Below, in pieces: positions 7,823 to 15,850 of a stretch of DNA of 64,000 bases. The stretch is from NCBI GenBank assembly GCA_041394405.1, contig JAWKIF010000010.1, positions 62,001-126,000 on the forward strand, in the 5' to 3' direction. Every line of letters begins with the position of its first letter. Position 1 is the first letter of the stretch. The stretch is from Microthrix sp041394405 (GTDB lineage: Bacteria; Actinomycetota; Acidimicrobiia; Acidimicrobiales; Microtrichaceae). The notes beneath the pieces are model-generated. The model was not told where the DNA came from and searched no databases. It saw nothing but the letters and a program-made list of their open reading frames with translations. The translations under genes and the position numbers were made by a program.

Positions 7823-7953
7823 CAGAGCGCGGTGACTGCGGCGAGCAGGACGATGAGCAGGGTGATGCCTCCCATCACCAGCAGCGACAGGCCCATGGGG
7901 TGGGTGGGTTGGTCGTCTGCCGACCGGTTGGGTCCATCGGGAGCCTGTGACAT
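7822..7953 (-). CDS. 43-residue single-pass membrane peptide
   Basis: The ATG at 7953 opens MSQAPDGPNRSADDQPTHPM, followed by a hydrophobic helix GLSLLVMGGITLLIVLLAAV and a TGA that overlaps the ywiC-like ATG by one base. The polar N-terminus with one C-terminal helix resembles small subunits found beside membrane enzymes and oxidases. Tight coupling to the next gene is the main reason to treat it as real. The frame is too short for routine gene callers. Its function is unknown; a partner or stabilising subunit of the YwiC-like protein is a reasonable guess. Confidence 0.65.
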   Translation of the reverse strand: MSQAPDGPNRSADDQPTHPMGLSLLVMGGITLLIVLLAAVTAL

Positions 7954-7985
7954 ATCTCTAGCGTATCGTGGAAGTATCTAGGGGT
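7951..7985. promoter_or_regulatory. Divergent control region with repeated TAGATA/AGATA
   Basis: Between the divergent ywiC-side operon and the HTH regulator the minus strand reads TAGATAC, then 8 bases, then TACGCTAGAGATAT just before the 43-codon gene. TAGATA recurs on the same strand at 9746-9741, 12 bases before the first globin start. It could be a shared -10 element or part of an operator. Only two copies are seen. Confidence 0.3.
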
Positions 7986-8118
7986 CGAGCCGTTCGCGGG
8001 TCGGGGCGAGGTGCCATTTGTTACACCACTCACTAGAATGCCGGCCGTCGGGTCGGCGAGGACGCGTCCCCCGCCGAGGCGGGGGTGGGCGCCCAGGACG
8101 CGGGGATGAGGAGTTCAG

Positions 8119-8772
8119 ATGGCAGCCTTGCAGGTGCAGGCGAGAGCACTTGGAGACCCGACGAGGCACCGCATCTTCCGCGCCGTGGCGGCGGCCGACG
8201 GCCCGCTGGATGTGGCCACGCTGACCGAACGGTTCGGGCTGAACCACAACGCCATCCGCCAGCACCTGGCCAAGCTGGTGGCCGCCGAGTTGGTGCTGGA
8301 GACCAGCGCCGCCCCCAGCGGGCGGGGGCGTCCCCGGCTGCAGTACGAGGTGTCGCCGTCGGCCGAGAGCCGGTGGGGGGTCACCGGCCCGTACGAGCGG
8401 TTGTCCATGTGGCTTGCCGAGGCGGTGGCCACCTCCGAGACACCGGTGGAGATTGGGCGGCGCATCGGTGAGCGGGACTACCAGCTGGCGGGCACCGCCG
8501 CGGCGCCGGTGGATGCCCTGGCCGCCCAGATGTCCCGCCAGGGCTTCGAGCCCACGGTGGAGGTGACCGCCGACGGTGCCGACATCATCTTGGGCGAGTG
8601 CCCGTTCGCCTCGGCGGTGTTGGTGTCGCCAGATACGGTCTGTGGCATCCACCTTGGCCTTGCCGAGGGTGCCGCTGCGGCCATCGGTGGCATCGAGGTG
8701 GAGGAGTTGTCGCCCCGCGACCCCCGCACCGCCAACTGCATCCTTCGGTGCACGGTGACCGACGCCGACTGA
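8119..8772 (+). CDS. HTH regulator with C-terminal cysteine cluster (SufR/NO-sensor like)
   Basis: A 217-residue protein with an N-terminal winged helix (residues about 5-80: LGDPTRHRIFRAV, LNHNAIRQHLAKLVAAELV, GRGRPRLQYEVS). The C-terminal domain has Cys residues in GECPFASAVL, DTVCGIHLGL and ANCILRC, the spacing used by SufR-type regulators to bind an Fe-S cluster. A GAGGAG site lies five bases before the ATG. It is transcribed away from the ric/ywiC side and converges on the globin pair. From cysteines and context I infer that it senses NO or cluster state and controls the flanking operons; this is not shown directly. Confidence 0.75.
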   Translation: MAALQVQARALGDPTRHRIFRAVAAADGPLDVATLTERFGLNHNAIRQHLAKLVAAELVLETSAAPSGRGRPRLQYEVSPSAESRWGVTGPYERLSMWLAEAVATSETPVEIGRRIGERDYQLAGTAAAPVDALAAQMSRQGFEPTVEVTADGADIILGECPFASAVLVSPDTVCGIHLGLAEGAAAAIGGIEVEELSPRDPRTANCILRCTVTDAD

Positions 8773-8790
8773 GTGCGGCGGCCGGCCAGC

Positions 8791-9237
8791 TCAGGTGGAT
8801 TCGGGGCGTCCGGATGGTGGCGTCCACCCGTAGCCGAAGATGTGCCTGGCCATGCCGGCCATCAGCGTCGCAGCGTGGGCCTTGGCGTGCTCGGCGGTGG
8901 GACCGACGGCGGCCCGATCGACCGCTGCCACCCACAGCTCGTGCCAACGGTCGCAGTGCTCGGGCCCGATGGCCGATTTCTGGTGAAGGTGTCGATGGGC
9001 CGCTGAGACCGCCCCGGCATAGTCCATGGTTCCGAACAGGATGCGGCACCAGTAGTCGATCAGCCGGGGGATGTGGGCCGCCCAATCGACCTCGGCCACC
9101 TCCTCGAAGATGGGCGCCAGCACGTCGTCGAACACGATCTCCCGGTAGAAATCCACCACGAGGTCGTGAACCTGGGCGCGGCTCGCCAGGTCGCACCGGG
9201 GGCGGGGAGGTGCCGGGGCGGCGACCTGGCGACTCAC
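8791..9237 (-). CDS. Group III truncated hemoglobin, second of a pair
   Basis: This 148-residue globin has the group III pattern: B10 Tyr in DFYREI, distal-side His in WAAHIPRLIDYW, proximal His in AAHRHLH, and the G-helix Trp in CDRWHELW. Its GTG start overlaps the TGA of the preceding globin gene (GTGA), so the two are translationally coupled. Group III globins bind O2 and NO and are linked to nitrosative stress and oxygen handling. The neighbours ric and the cysteine-bearing regulator fit NO detoxification. Its stop is 18 bases from the converging regulator gene. Confidence 0.85.
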   Translation of the reverse strand: MSRQVAAPAPPRPRCDLASRAQVHDLVVDFYREIVFDDVLAPIFEEVAEVDWAAHIPRLIDYWCRILFGTMDYAGAVSAAHRHLHQKSAIGPEHCDRWHELWVAAVDRAAVGPTAEHAKAHAATLMAGMARHIFGYGWTPPSGRPEST

Positions 9238-9728
9238 TTGGGGGCCGTGGCGCGGGCAATGGTGGTGGCCACCGGCGGATCGGGCGACAGCGTCGTCGGG
9301 ACGGCGGTTCCCACCAACTGGTGGCTGTGCACCTGGGCCACGTTGTGGGCCAGCGTGAGCGCCCGCGTGGCGTTGGGGCCAGCCCAGCCGAGCTCGACGG
9401 TGTCGTGGAACAGCTCGAGCCAGCGTTCGAAGTGGGCCAGCGTGAAGGGCGTCTGGGCGTGCACCATCGTGTGGGCGCGGAATGGGTTGCCCTGGTAGCC
9501 GGGCTGGCCCAGCAGGGCGCGGCACCAGAACGATGCCAACTTCGGGAGGTGCTCCACCCAATCCACCTGGGCCACGTCGTTGAACACGGGGCCCAGCAGG
9601 TCGTCTTGGGCGACGTCCAGGTAGAAGCGACGCACCATCTCGGCGATCTGCTCGGGGGAATCGAGGTCGCCGGTGGGCGCAGGACGCGTGGTGCCGCTCG
9701 TGGGTGTCGTGGAGTTCGGGTCGGTCAC
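9234..9728 (-). CDS. Group III truncated hemoglobin, first of a pair
   Basis: This 164-residue globin has a 20-residue Pro/Thr-rich N-terminal extension and then a group III truncated globin fold: RRFYLDVAQ (B10 Tyr), WVEHLPKLASFWC (distal His), FRAHTMVHAQ (proximal His region) and FERWLELF (G8 Trp). The start is a GTG at 9728. It overlaps the second globin gene by four bases. The two copies differ considerably in sequence but keep the same heme-pocket residues, so this is an old duplication rather than a recent one. They may form a heterodimer or have split O2 and NO roles. Confidence 0.85.
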   Translation of the reverse strand: MTDPNSTTPTSGTTRPAPTGDLDSPEQIAEMVRRFYLDVAQDDLLGPVFNDVAQVDWVEHLPKLASFWCRALLGQPGYQGNPFRAHTMVHAQTPFTLAHFERWLELFHDTVELGWAGPNATRALTLAHNVAQVHSHQLVGTAVPTTLSPDPPVATTIARATAPK

Positions 9729-9884
9729 AGTCCCGGAGTTTATCTACTCAATCACAGAAGTAACCGTCGCGCTGGCGCAGCGGTGTGCCGGGTCCGCGAG
9801 CCCGGCCCCATCTGACCACGCGTGGCGGCCGTCGGCCGGGGTGGGCTGGTGGTTGGCTGGCAGTTGGTTCGCCGGTGACGAACT

Positions 9885-9972
9885 TGGCGGAGAGGGTGGG
9901 ATTCGAACCCACGGAGGGTTGCCCCTCACACGCTTTCCAAGCGTGCCGATTCGGCCGCTCTCGCACCTCTCC
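9885..9972 (-). tRNA. tRNA-Ser(GGA)
   Basis: The minus strand folds as a class II tRNA with acceptor GGAGAGG/CCTCTCC, anticodon stem CACGC/GCGTG around loop TTGGAAA (anticodon GGA), a long variable arm GAGGGGCAACCCTC and T arm GGGTTCGAATCCC. The discriminator is G and CCA is encoded. It reads UCC and UCU. It lies beside the SRP RNA and dnaX. Confidence 0.95.
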
Positions 9973-10084
9973 AGGTAGCCGAACGGGCCGTCGGGGTGAC
10001 CGAAGGCGTCGTTGGCGTTCGGAGAGGATAACCTGTCGTCTGCCCGCATCCCCCACCCGTTGGGAAAGAGGCGGGTCTCGACGT

Positions 10085-10190
10085 GGGACGACCGGGTCCT
10101 GTGCGACCGAACCCCGTGAACCGGGTCAGGGCCGGAAGGCAGCAGCTCTCAGCGGAGCGTTCGGAGTGCCGCAGACCGCCTGGTCGTCCC
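10085..10190 (+). ncRNA. ffs: Signal recognition particle RNA, small bacterial type
   Basis: Ends GGGACGACC and GGTCGTCCC pair to close a hairpin of about 106 bases. The apical Ffh-binding domain is present with the diagnostic GGTCAGGGCCGGAAGGCAGC near 10124-10143. This RNA with Ffh targets nascent membrane proteins. It lies directly upstream of dnaX. Ends are set from the terminal pairing. Confidence 0.93.
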
Positions 10191-10284
10191 TCGTCGGGGC
10201 CCGCTCTGGCCGGGGCGGGCCCCGACGGGATCGGCGGCGCAACGGCCGCGGTGCATCGGCGGCGACCCTTGTAACCTCGCCTTC

Positions 10285-12408
10285 GTGACCTACCAGTCCC
10301 TGTATCGCCGATTCCGACCCAGCCGGTTTGCCGAGGTCCGGGGCCAGGATCACATCACCGGGGCCGTGCGCAATGCGGTGCGCACCGACTCGGTGGGCCA
10401 TGCCTACATGTTCAGCGGGCCCCGGGGGTGTGGCAAGACCTCGACCGCCCGGATCCTGGGCAAGGCGCTGAACTGCACCAACCTCGACGACGGTGAGCCG
10501 TGCGGCACCTGTGAGAGCTGCGTGGCCATGGAGGCGGGCACCTCCTATGACCTGCACGAGCTGGATGCGGCCTCCAACAACGGCGTGGACGCCATGCGCG
10601 ACCTGGTGAGCCGCGCTGCGTTGGGGACGGCCGGGCGCACCAAGGTGTACATCCTCGACGAGGTGCACATGCTGTCGCCGGCGGCCTCCAACGCCTTGCT
10701 GAAGACGCTGGAGGAGCCGCCGCCCCACGTCACCTTTGTGCTGGCCACCACCGACCCGCAGAAGGTGCTGCCCACGATCAAGAGCCGCACGCAGCACTTC
10801 ATCTTCGAGCTGCTGTCGCCCCACGAGCTTGAGGACTACGTGCGCTGGGTGATCGCCGAGGCCGACCTCAGCGTCGACGACGACGCCATCGCCTACGTGG
10901 TGCGCCAGGGGCGGGGTTCGGCCCGCGACACCTTGTCGGCACTGGATCAGGTGGTGGCCGGCGGCGGCGTCGTGCCCCGCCAGGAGCCCTCAGCGGAGGT
11001 GGTGGATGCGCTGATCAACCGGGACACCGGCGCCGCGTTGGCGGCCGTCGCCCACGCGTTGGGCTCGGGCAGCGACCCGCGCGTCCTGGGCGAGGCGCTG
11101 GTTGCCGACCTGCGAGACCTGTTCCTGTTGACCATGGGCGTCGACGGCGCCAACGTGGCCGACGCCGATCGCGAGGCGCTCACCGAGCGGGCCCGCACGG
11201 CTGGGCCCGCACGGCTCACCCGGGCGCTCGAGCAGCTGGGTACTGCGCTGGTGGACATGCGCCAGGCCTCTGATCCACGGGTTCCCTTGGAGGTGGCCCT
11301 GGTGCGGCTGACCTCCCCCGAGGCCGACCTGTCGGTGGAGGCTTTGGCGGAACGGGTGGAGTCGCTGGAACGGGCACTTGCCGGTGGCGCTGCCACCGCG
11401 CCATCCGCCGCCACTGCAACGACCGCTGCCGCGCGCAGCACCGAGCGGACGCCCAGCCCAACCGAAGCCGCGCCGTCGCCGGCCTCGGTTGAGTCCGCTC
11501 CCGGCCCAGCGTCCGATGCCGCACCGCCGGGCGCCGCCGCGCAGGGGGGCGGGCAGGCCGACGAGCCTGCCGCACAGGCGTCCGGCCCCAGCGACCCTCG
11601 ATCCAAGATGGAAGAGGCGCGAGCGATGCTCCGTGCCAAGACCGGGAGGGAGGCGCCCCCGGCCGAGCCCATCGATGCCGTCCCCGCCTCGGAGGCGCCG
11701 CCGCCCACGCCGCGCCGCCGTCGCCCCCGCCCGCCCGCCGAGGGAGGCGCGGCCGGCGCCACCGAGGCGCCGCCCTCCCCCGCACCGGACAGCGCAGCAG
11801 CCGCCGGGCCGGCCCCCATGGCAGAGCCGGAGCCGCCCCCACGCGCCGTCGCCGACGCGCCGTCGCCGAGCGCCGCCCCGGCAGCGCCTGAGCCGGAACC
11901 TGCGCCTGCCGGTGCCCCGGCGGACACCGGCACTGCCAGCGAGGCGAACGAACTGAACGCAGCGCTCGAGACCGTGTTGGGCCAGCTGAAGCCGGTGGCC
12001 CGTGCGCTGTTCGTTGGACGTTTCGCCCCATCGGCTGACGGGTCGGTGGAGTTCCACCTGGACAACCCGGCCATCGCCGATCGGGCCACCGCACGCCAGC
12101 AGGAGTTCGTGCAGCAGCTGTCGGCCACGGTGGGTCGGCCGGTGCAGTTCAAGGTGGTGGCCGGCCCGGGCGGTGCCGCGGCCGGTCGCGAACCGTCGGG
12201 CCGTCACGGCCGAACCTCCCACGACGGTTCCCCGGCGCCGCGCGGGGCCGTCGACACCGACGACTCCGAATGGGCCCCCGATGAGGAGGAGGACTACGCC
12301 GCCCTCGACATGGACGAACTCGAGGACGCCGACCCGCCCCTGAGCGCGGCGAAGCGGCTCCTGGAGGCGTTTCCCGGCGCCGAACTGATCACGCCCGACG
12401 ACACCTGA
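10285..12408 (+). CDS. dnaX: DNA polymerase III gamma/tau subunit
   Basis: A 707-residue clamp-loader ATPase. Walker A is at residues 45-53 (GPRGCGKTS), the zinc module CxxxxxxxxCxxCxxC follows (CTNLDDGEPCGTCESC), and Walker B/DExx is ILDEVHML. Sensor 1 (TTDPQKV) and the arginine-finger motif GSARDTLS are present. Residues about 360-545 are an Ala/Pro/Glu-rich linker of very high GC, and a folded tau-like C-terminal domain follows (ALFVGRFAPS...VEFHLDNP). The start is a GTG at 10285. It begins the conserved dnaX-ybaB-recR operon next to the SRP RNA gene. Confidence 0.96.
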   Translation: MTYQSLYRRFRPSRFAEVRGQDHITGAVRNAVRTDSVGHAYMFSGPRGCGKTSTARILGKALNCTNLDDGEPCGTCESCVAMEAGTSYDLHELDAASNNGVDAMRDLVSRAALGTAGRTKVYILDEVHMLSPAASNALLKTLEEPPPHVTFVLATTDPQKVLPTIKSRTQHFIFELLSPHELEDYVRWVIAEADLSVDDDAIAYVVRQGRGSARDTLSALDQVVAGGGVVPRQEPSAEVVDALINRDTGAALAAVAHALGSGSDPRVLGEALVADLRDLFLLTMGVDGANVADADREALTERARTAGPARLTRALEQLGTALVDMRQASDPRVPLEVALVRLTSPEADLSVEALAERVESLERALAGGAATAPSAATATTAAARSTERTPSPTEAAPSPASVESAPGPASDAAPPGAAAQGGGQADEPAAQASGPSDPRSKMEEARAMLRAKTGREAPPAEPIDAVPASEAPPPTPRRRRPRPPAEGGAAGATEAPPSPAPDSAAAAGPAPMAEPEPPPRAVADAPSPSAAPAAPEPEPAPAGAPADTGTASEANELNAALETVLGQLKPVARALFVGRFAPSADGSVEFHLDNPAIADRATARQQEFVQQLSATVGRPVQFKVVAGPGGAAAGREPSGRHGRTSHDGSPAPRGAVDTDDSEWAPDEEEDYAALDMDELEDADPPLSAAKRLLEAFPGAELITPDDT

Positions 12409-12458
12409 CGCTTGCCCCCAGCACCATCCCGACCCACCGCCCCGACGAGGAGCCTCCC

Positions 12459-12911
12459 GTGAACCCAACCGACAACCCCGACGACGACGCCCTGCCCCAG
12501 CCCGCCGAGGGCGACGACCCCATGGCGGCGTTGCTGGGCGGCCTGGACCTGGGATCGCTCATGGAGACGGCCCAGCAGATGACCCAGCAACTGGCCGCCG
12601 CCCAGGACGAACTGGCCGCCACCGAGGTGGAGGGCAGCGCCGGCGGCAACGCGGTGCGGGTGACGGTGACCGGCGATCTGCATCCGGTGGCGGTGGCTAT
12701 CGACCCAGCGGTGGTCGACCCCGACGAGACCGAGCTGCTGGAAGATCTGGTGCTGACCGCCTGGCGGGACGCCGTCGCCAAGGCCGATCGGTTGCAGTCG
12801 GGTGGGCAGGCCGGGCAGGCCGCCGGGATGGACCTGGGGGCGCTGGGCCTGGATGCGTCGGCCTTGGGCCTGGGCGCACCCCCGGCGGCGACCGGCGAGG
12901 GAGACGGGTAA
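12459..12911 (+). CDS. YbaB/EbfC family nucleoid-associated protein
   Basis: This is a 150-residue protein with a GTG start preceded by GAGGAG. The core (residues about 25-115) shows the YbaB helix with QQMTQQLAAAQDELAATEVEG and then the strand motif GNAVRVTVTGDLHPVAVAIDP and LLEDLVLTAWRDAVAKA. YbaB dimers bind DNA and coat the nucleoid. The protein is longer than the usual 100 or so residues, with an acidic N-terminus and a Gly/Ala/Leu-rich C-terminus. Position between dnaX and recR is the classic arrangement; recR starts four bases after its stop. Confidence 0.88.
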   Translation: MNPTDNPDDDALPQPAEGDDPMAALLGGLDLGSLMETAQQMTQQLAAAQDELAATEVEGSAGGNAVRVTVTGDLHPVAVAIDPAVVDPDETELLEDLVLTAWRDAVAKADRLQSGGQAGQAAGMDLGALGLDASALGLGAPPAATGEGDG

Positions 12912-12915
12912 CTCG

Positions 12916-13575
12916 GTGCCCACCTATGCCGCCCCCATCCAGGAGCTGATCGACTCGCTAGGCCGGTTGCCCGGCGTGGGCCCCAAGTCGGCCCAACGGA
13001 TCGCCTTCTACCTGCTGGAGGCCGACCGGGAGGAGGCGCTACGGCTCGCCCGGGCGATCTCCGAGGTGAAGGATCGGGTGCGGCACTGCGAACGCTGCTT
13101 CAACGTCAGCGAGGGCGTGCTCTGCCCGGTGTGCGACGACGACCGGCGGGAAACCAGCGTGTTGTGCGTGGTGGAGGAACCCAAGGACGTGGTGGCCGTC
13201 GAACGCACCGGCACCTTCTCGGGCCGCTACCACGTGCTGGGCGGGGCCATCGACCACCTGCGGGGCGTGGGGCCCGACCGGCTGAAGGTGCGCGAGCTCG
13301 TGGCCCGGATCGGCGACGAGGGCGTCACCGAGGTGATCCTGTGCACCAACCCCAACCTGGAGGGCGAGGCCACGGCGTTGTACCTCAGCCGCCTGCTGGA
13401 CCTGCCGGGGCTGGAGGTGAGCCGCATCGCCAGCGGGCTGCCGGTGGGCGGCGACCTGGAGTATGCGGACGAACTGACCCTTGGGCGGGCCCTGGAGGGC
13501 CGCACCCACGTGGGCGGTTCCCCGGCAGCTCCCCCGAGCCCCGAATCGAGCCCGGAGCCATCACCGGACGCGTGA
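12916..13575 (+). CDS. recR: Recombination mediator RecR
   Basis: This 219-residue protein with RecO and RecF loads RecA at gaps and breaks. It shows the helix-hairpin-helix LIDSLGRLPGVGPKSAQRIA, the C4 zinc finger CERCFNVSEGVLCPVC, and the Toprim domain with VVEEPKDVVAVE and the TNPNLEGEATALYL loop. The GTG start at 12916 lies just after the ybaB stop. The last 25 residues are a Pro/Ser-rich tail absent from most RecR proteins. Confidence 0.95.
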   Translation: MPTYAAPIQELIDSLGRLPGVGPKSAQRIAFYLLEADREEALRLARAISEVKDRVRHCERCFNVSEGVLCPVCDDDRRETSVLCVVEEPKDVVAVERTGTFSGRYHVLGGAIDHLRGVGPDRLKVRELVARIGDEGVTEVILCTNPNLEGEATALYLSRLLDLPGLEVSRIASGLPVGGDLEYADELTLGRALEGRTHVGGSPAAPPSPESSPEPSPDA

Positions 13576-13596
13576 CGCCCCGGGCTCCGGGACGGA

Positions 13597-14778
13597 TCAG
13601 ACGGTGCGCACCACCATGGCGTCGCCCTGCCCGCCACCGCCGCAGAGTGCGGCTGCGCCGGTGCCGCCGCCGCGGCGAGCCAGCTCGTTGAGCAGGGTGA
13701 GCACGAGGCGGGTGCCCGACACGCCGACGGGGTGGCCGATGGCGATGGCCCCACCGTTGACGTTGACGATGTCGTCGGAGATGCCCAGGTCCTTCATGGA
13801 CTGACAACCGACGGCGGCGAAGGCCTCGTTCAGCTCGAACAGGTCGATGTCGCTCACCGAGAGGTCGGCCTTGGCCAGTGCGGCCTGGATGGCCTGCGCT
13901 GGCTTGGAGATGAGGGAGGCGTCGGGGCCCGCCACCTGGCCGATCGACACGATCTCGCCGAGGGGTGCGATGCCCAACTCCTTGGCCTTTTCCGCCGAGC
14001 ACACGATGACGGCCGCGCCCCCGTCGGAGATCTGCGAGGCGTTGCCGGCGGTGATGTTGCCGTCCTTGGAGAACGCGGGGCGCAGCTTGCCGAGCGATTC
14101 GGCGGTGGTGCCGGGGCGGACCCCCTCGTCGGCCTCAAACAGGATGGGATCACCCTTGCGCTGGGGCACCTCCACCGGCACGACCTCGTTGTCGAATCGC
14201 CCGTCCTTCTGGGCGGCGGCGGCACGCTCGTGGCTCTGGGCCGACAGCTCGTCCTGCTCGGCGCGCTCCAGGCCCGCCTGGCTCGAGTACTGCTCGGTGG
14301 CGGCGCCCATGGCCAGCTCGTCGATGGCGCAGAAGAGCCCGTCGTGCATCATCGAGTCGACGACGGTCTTGTCGCCCATGCGCATGCCCGAGCGGGCCTC
14401 GCGGAGCAGGTAGGGGGCGTTGGTCATGGACTCCATGCCCCCGGCGACGACCACCTCGGCCTCGCCGGCATTGATGAGCAGGTCGGCCAACATGATGGTG
14501 TTGATGCCCGAGAGGCACACCTTGTTGATGGTGGTGGCCGGTACGTCCAAGCCGATGCCGGCCGCGATGGCGGCCTGCCGGGCGGTGATCTGCCCGGCGC
14601 CGGCCTGCAACACCTGGCCCATCAGCACGTAGTCCACCTGGTCGGCCGAGACGCCGGTGCGCTCGAGGGCGCCGGCGATGGCCTTGCCGCCCAGCTCGGC
14701 GCCGGAGAAACCGGCCAACGAGCCGGAGAACTTGCCGAACGGTGTGCGTGCTCCGCCGAGAATCACTGAACCTGCCAT
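13597..14778 (-). CDS. Acetyl-CoA acetyltransferase (thiolase)
   Basis: This is a 393-residue thiolase II. The nucleophilic Cys is residue 88 (INKVCLSG), the GHP loop is GGAIAIGHPVGVSG, and the C-terminal catalytic Cys is in ALCGGGGQGDAM. It condenses or cleaves acetyl-CoA/acetoacetyl-CoA; in this genome it may feed polyhydroxybutyrate or the ethylmalonyl-CoA route, whose carboxylase/reductase lies 1.7 kb downstream. AGGAG precedes the ATG. A 16-base dyad about 40 bases upstream is nearly identical to one in front of the copper-monooxygenase operon. Confidence 0.93.
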   Translation of the reverse strand: MAGSVILGGARTPFGKFSGSLAGFSGAELGGKAIAGALERTGVSADQVDYVLMGQVLQAGAGQITARQAAIAAGIGLDVPATTINKVCLSGINTIMLADLLINAGEAEVVVAGGMESMTNAPYLLREARSGMRMGDKTVVDSMMHDGLFCAIDELAMGAATEQYSSQAGLERAEQDELSAQSHERAAAAQKDGRFDNEVVPVEVPQRKGDPILFEADEGVRPGTTAESLGKLRPAFSKDGNITAGNASQISDGGAAVIVCSAEKAKELGIAPLGEIVSIGQVAGPDASLISKPAQAIQAALAKADLSVSDIDLFELNEAFAAVGCQSMKDLGISDDIVNVNGGAIAIGHPVGVSGTRLVLTLLNELARRGGGTGAAALCGGGGQGDAMVVRTV

Positions 14779-14816
14779 GGCCTCGCTCCTGGGGTGTGCG
14801 GGTGTGGGTGGGCGAT

Positions 14817-14832
14817 GCTACCGCCCGGTAAC
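14817..14832. promoter_or_regulatory. Candidate operator upstream of the thiolase gene
   Basis: GCTAC-CGCCCG-GTAAC forms an imperfect dyad (arms GCTAC/GTAAC, one mismatch; inner TACCG-CC-CGGTA is perfect) centred about 46 bases before the thiolase ATG. Compared with 59742-59757, 11 of the 14 bases in TACCGC...GTAAC agree. The geometry suits a TetR- or GntR-type dimer. Confidence 0.4.
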
Positions 14833-14840
14833 AAGGCGGG

Positions 14841-15809
14841 TCACATGGTGAGTGCCAACTTGCCGAACACGTCACCCTGGCGCAGCCGGGCGAACGCGTC
14901 GGCGGCGTCGGCCAGGGGGTAGGTCGCATCCACGAGGGGCCGTACCCCGGTGACGTCGAGGATGGACACGAGCCGCTCGAGCTCGTCGCGGGTGCCCATC
15001 GTGGAGCCGACCACTGACAGCTGGAGGAAGAAGATCCGCGTCAACTCGGCGGGCGAGGGGTCGCCGCTGGTCGCTCCGCACACCACGATGGTGCCGCCGG
15101 GTCGAAGCGACCGAACCGAATGCCCCCACGTGGCGGCGCCGACGGTTTCCATGACGGCATCAACCTTGTCCGGCAGCCGCTCGCCCGAGGCGAAGTGCGC
15201 GTCGGCCCCCAGTTGGTCGACCGCCGCTTGGCCCTTCGCTTCGTCCCGGGACGTCACCCACACGCGCAACCCCATGGCCGAGCCGAGCGCCACGAGGGCC
15301 GTGGCCACGCCGCCGCCGGCGCCCTGCACGAGCACCGTGCTGCCCGGCGCCACCGCACCTCGGGTGGCCAGCATGCGGTAGGCGGTCAGCCACGCGGTGG
15401 GGAGGCAGGCGGCCTCCTCGAAACTGAGCGAGGGCGGCTTGGGCACCAGATTGCGCCGGGGCACGGCCACGCGCTGGGCGAAGGTGCCGGGGTGGCGCTC
15501 GGAGAGGATCGATCGCCGGGGGTCGAGCGTTTCGTCGCCCCGCCAGTCGGGATCGCCGACCAGGGCGTGCACCACCACCTCGTTGCCGTCCGGATCGACC
15601 CCGGCGCCATCACACCCCAGGATCATCGGCAGCCGGCTCGCCGGCAGGCCCACGCCCTGGAGCGACCACAGGTCGTGGTGGTTCAGCGTGGCCGCCCGCA
15701 GCTCCACCGTCACCCAACCCTCGGGCACCTCAGGTTCGGGCTGCTCACCGACGGCCAGGCCGGCCAGCGGGTCGTCGGCGGATTGTGCAACGGCGGCAAC
15801 GGCAAGCAT
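14841..15809 (-). CDS. Zinc-type alcohol dehydrogenase-like oxidoreductase (MDR family)
   Basis: This is a 322-residue medium-chain dehydrogenase/reductase. The N-terminal GroES-like domain has ELRAATLNHHDLWSLQG and LGCDGAG. The nucleotide-binding domain follows with VLVQGAGGGVATALV (the AXGGVG-type motif) and GGTIVVCGATSG. It lacks the four-Cys structural zinc loop, as do quinone-oxidoreductase-like members, so NADPH-dependent reduction of an enone or enoyl substrate is likely. The substrate is unknown. It is transcribed toward the thiolase, with about 60 bases between them. Confidence 0.8.
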   Translation of the reverse strand: MLAVAAVAQSADDPLAGLAVGEQPEPEVPEGWVTVELRAATLNHHDLWSLQGVGLPASRLPMILGCDGAGVDPDGNEVVVHALVGDPDWRGDETLDPRRSILSERHPGTFAQRVAVPRRNLVPKPPSLSFEEAACLPTAWLTAYRMLATRGAVAPGSTVLVQGAGGGVATALVALGSAMGLRVWVTSRDEAKGQAAVDQLGADAHFASGERLPDKVDAVMETVGAATWGHSVRSLRPGGTIVVCGATSGDPSPAELTRIFFLQLSVVGSTMGTRDELERLVSILDVTGVRPLVDATYPLADAADAFARLRQGDVFGKLALTM

Positions 15810-15850
15810 CCGGTGAAACTACGCCACGCCCATGGGGCGACGAGCTGCGG

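Noticed and set aside
10947..12468. Long minus-strand frames antisense to dnaX
   Set aside because: They mirror the Ala/Pro-rich dnaX linker; composition is an artefact of high GC.
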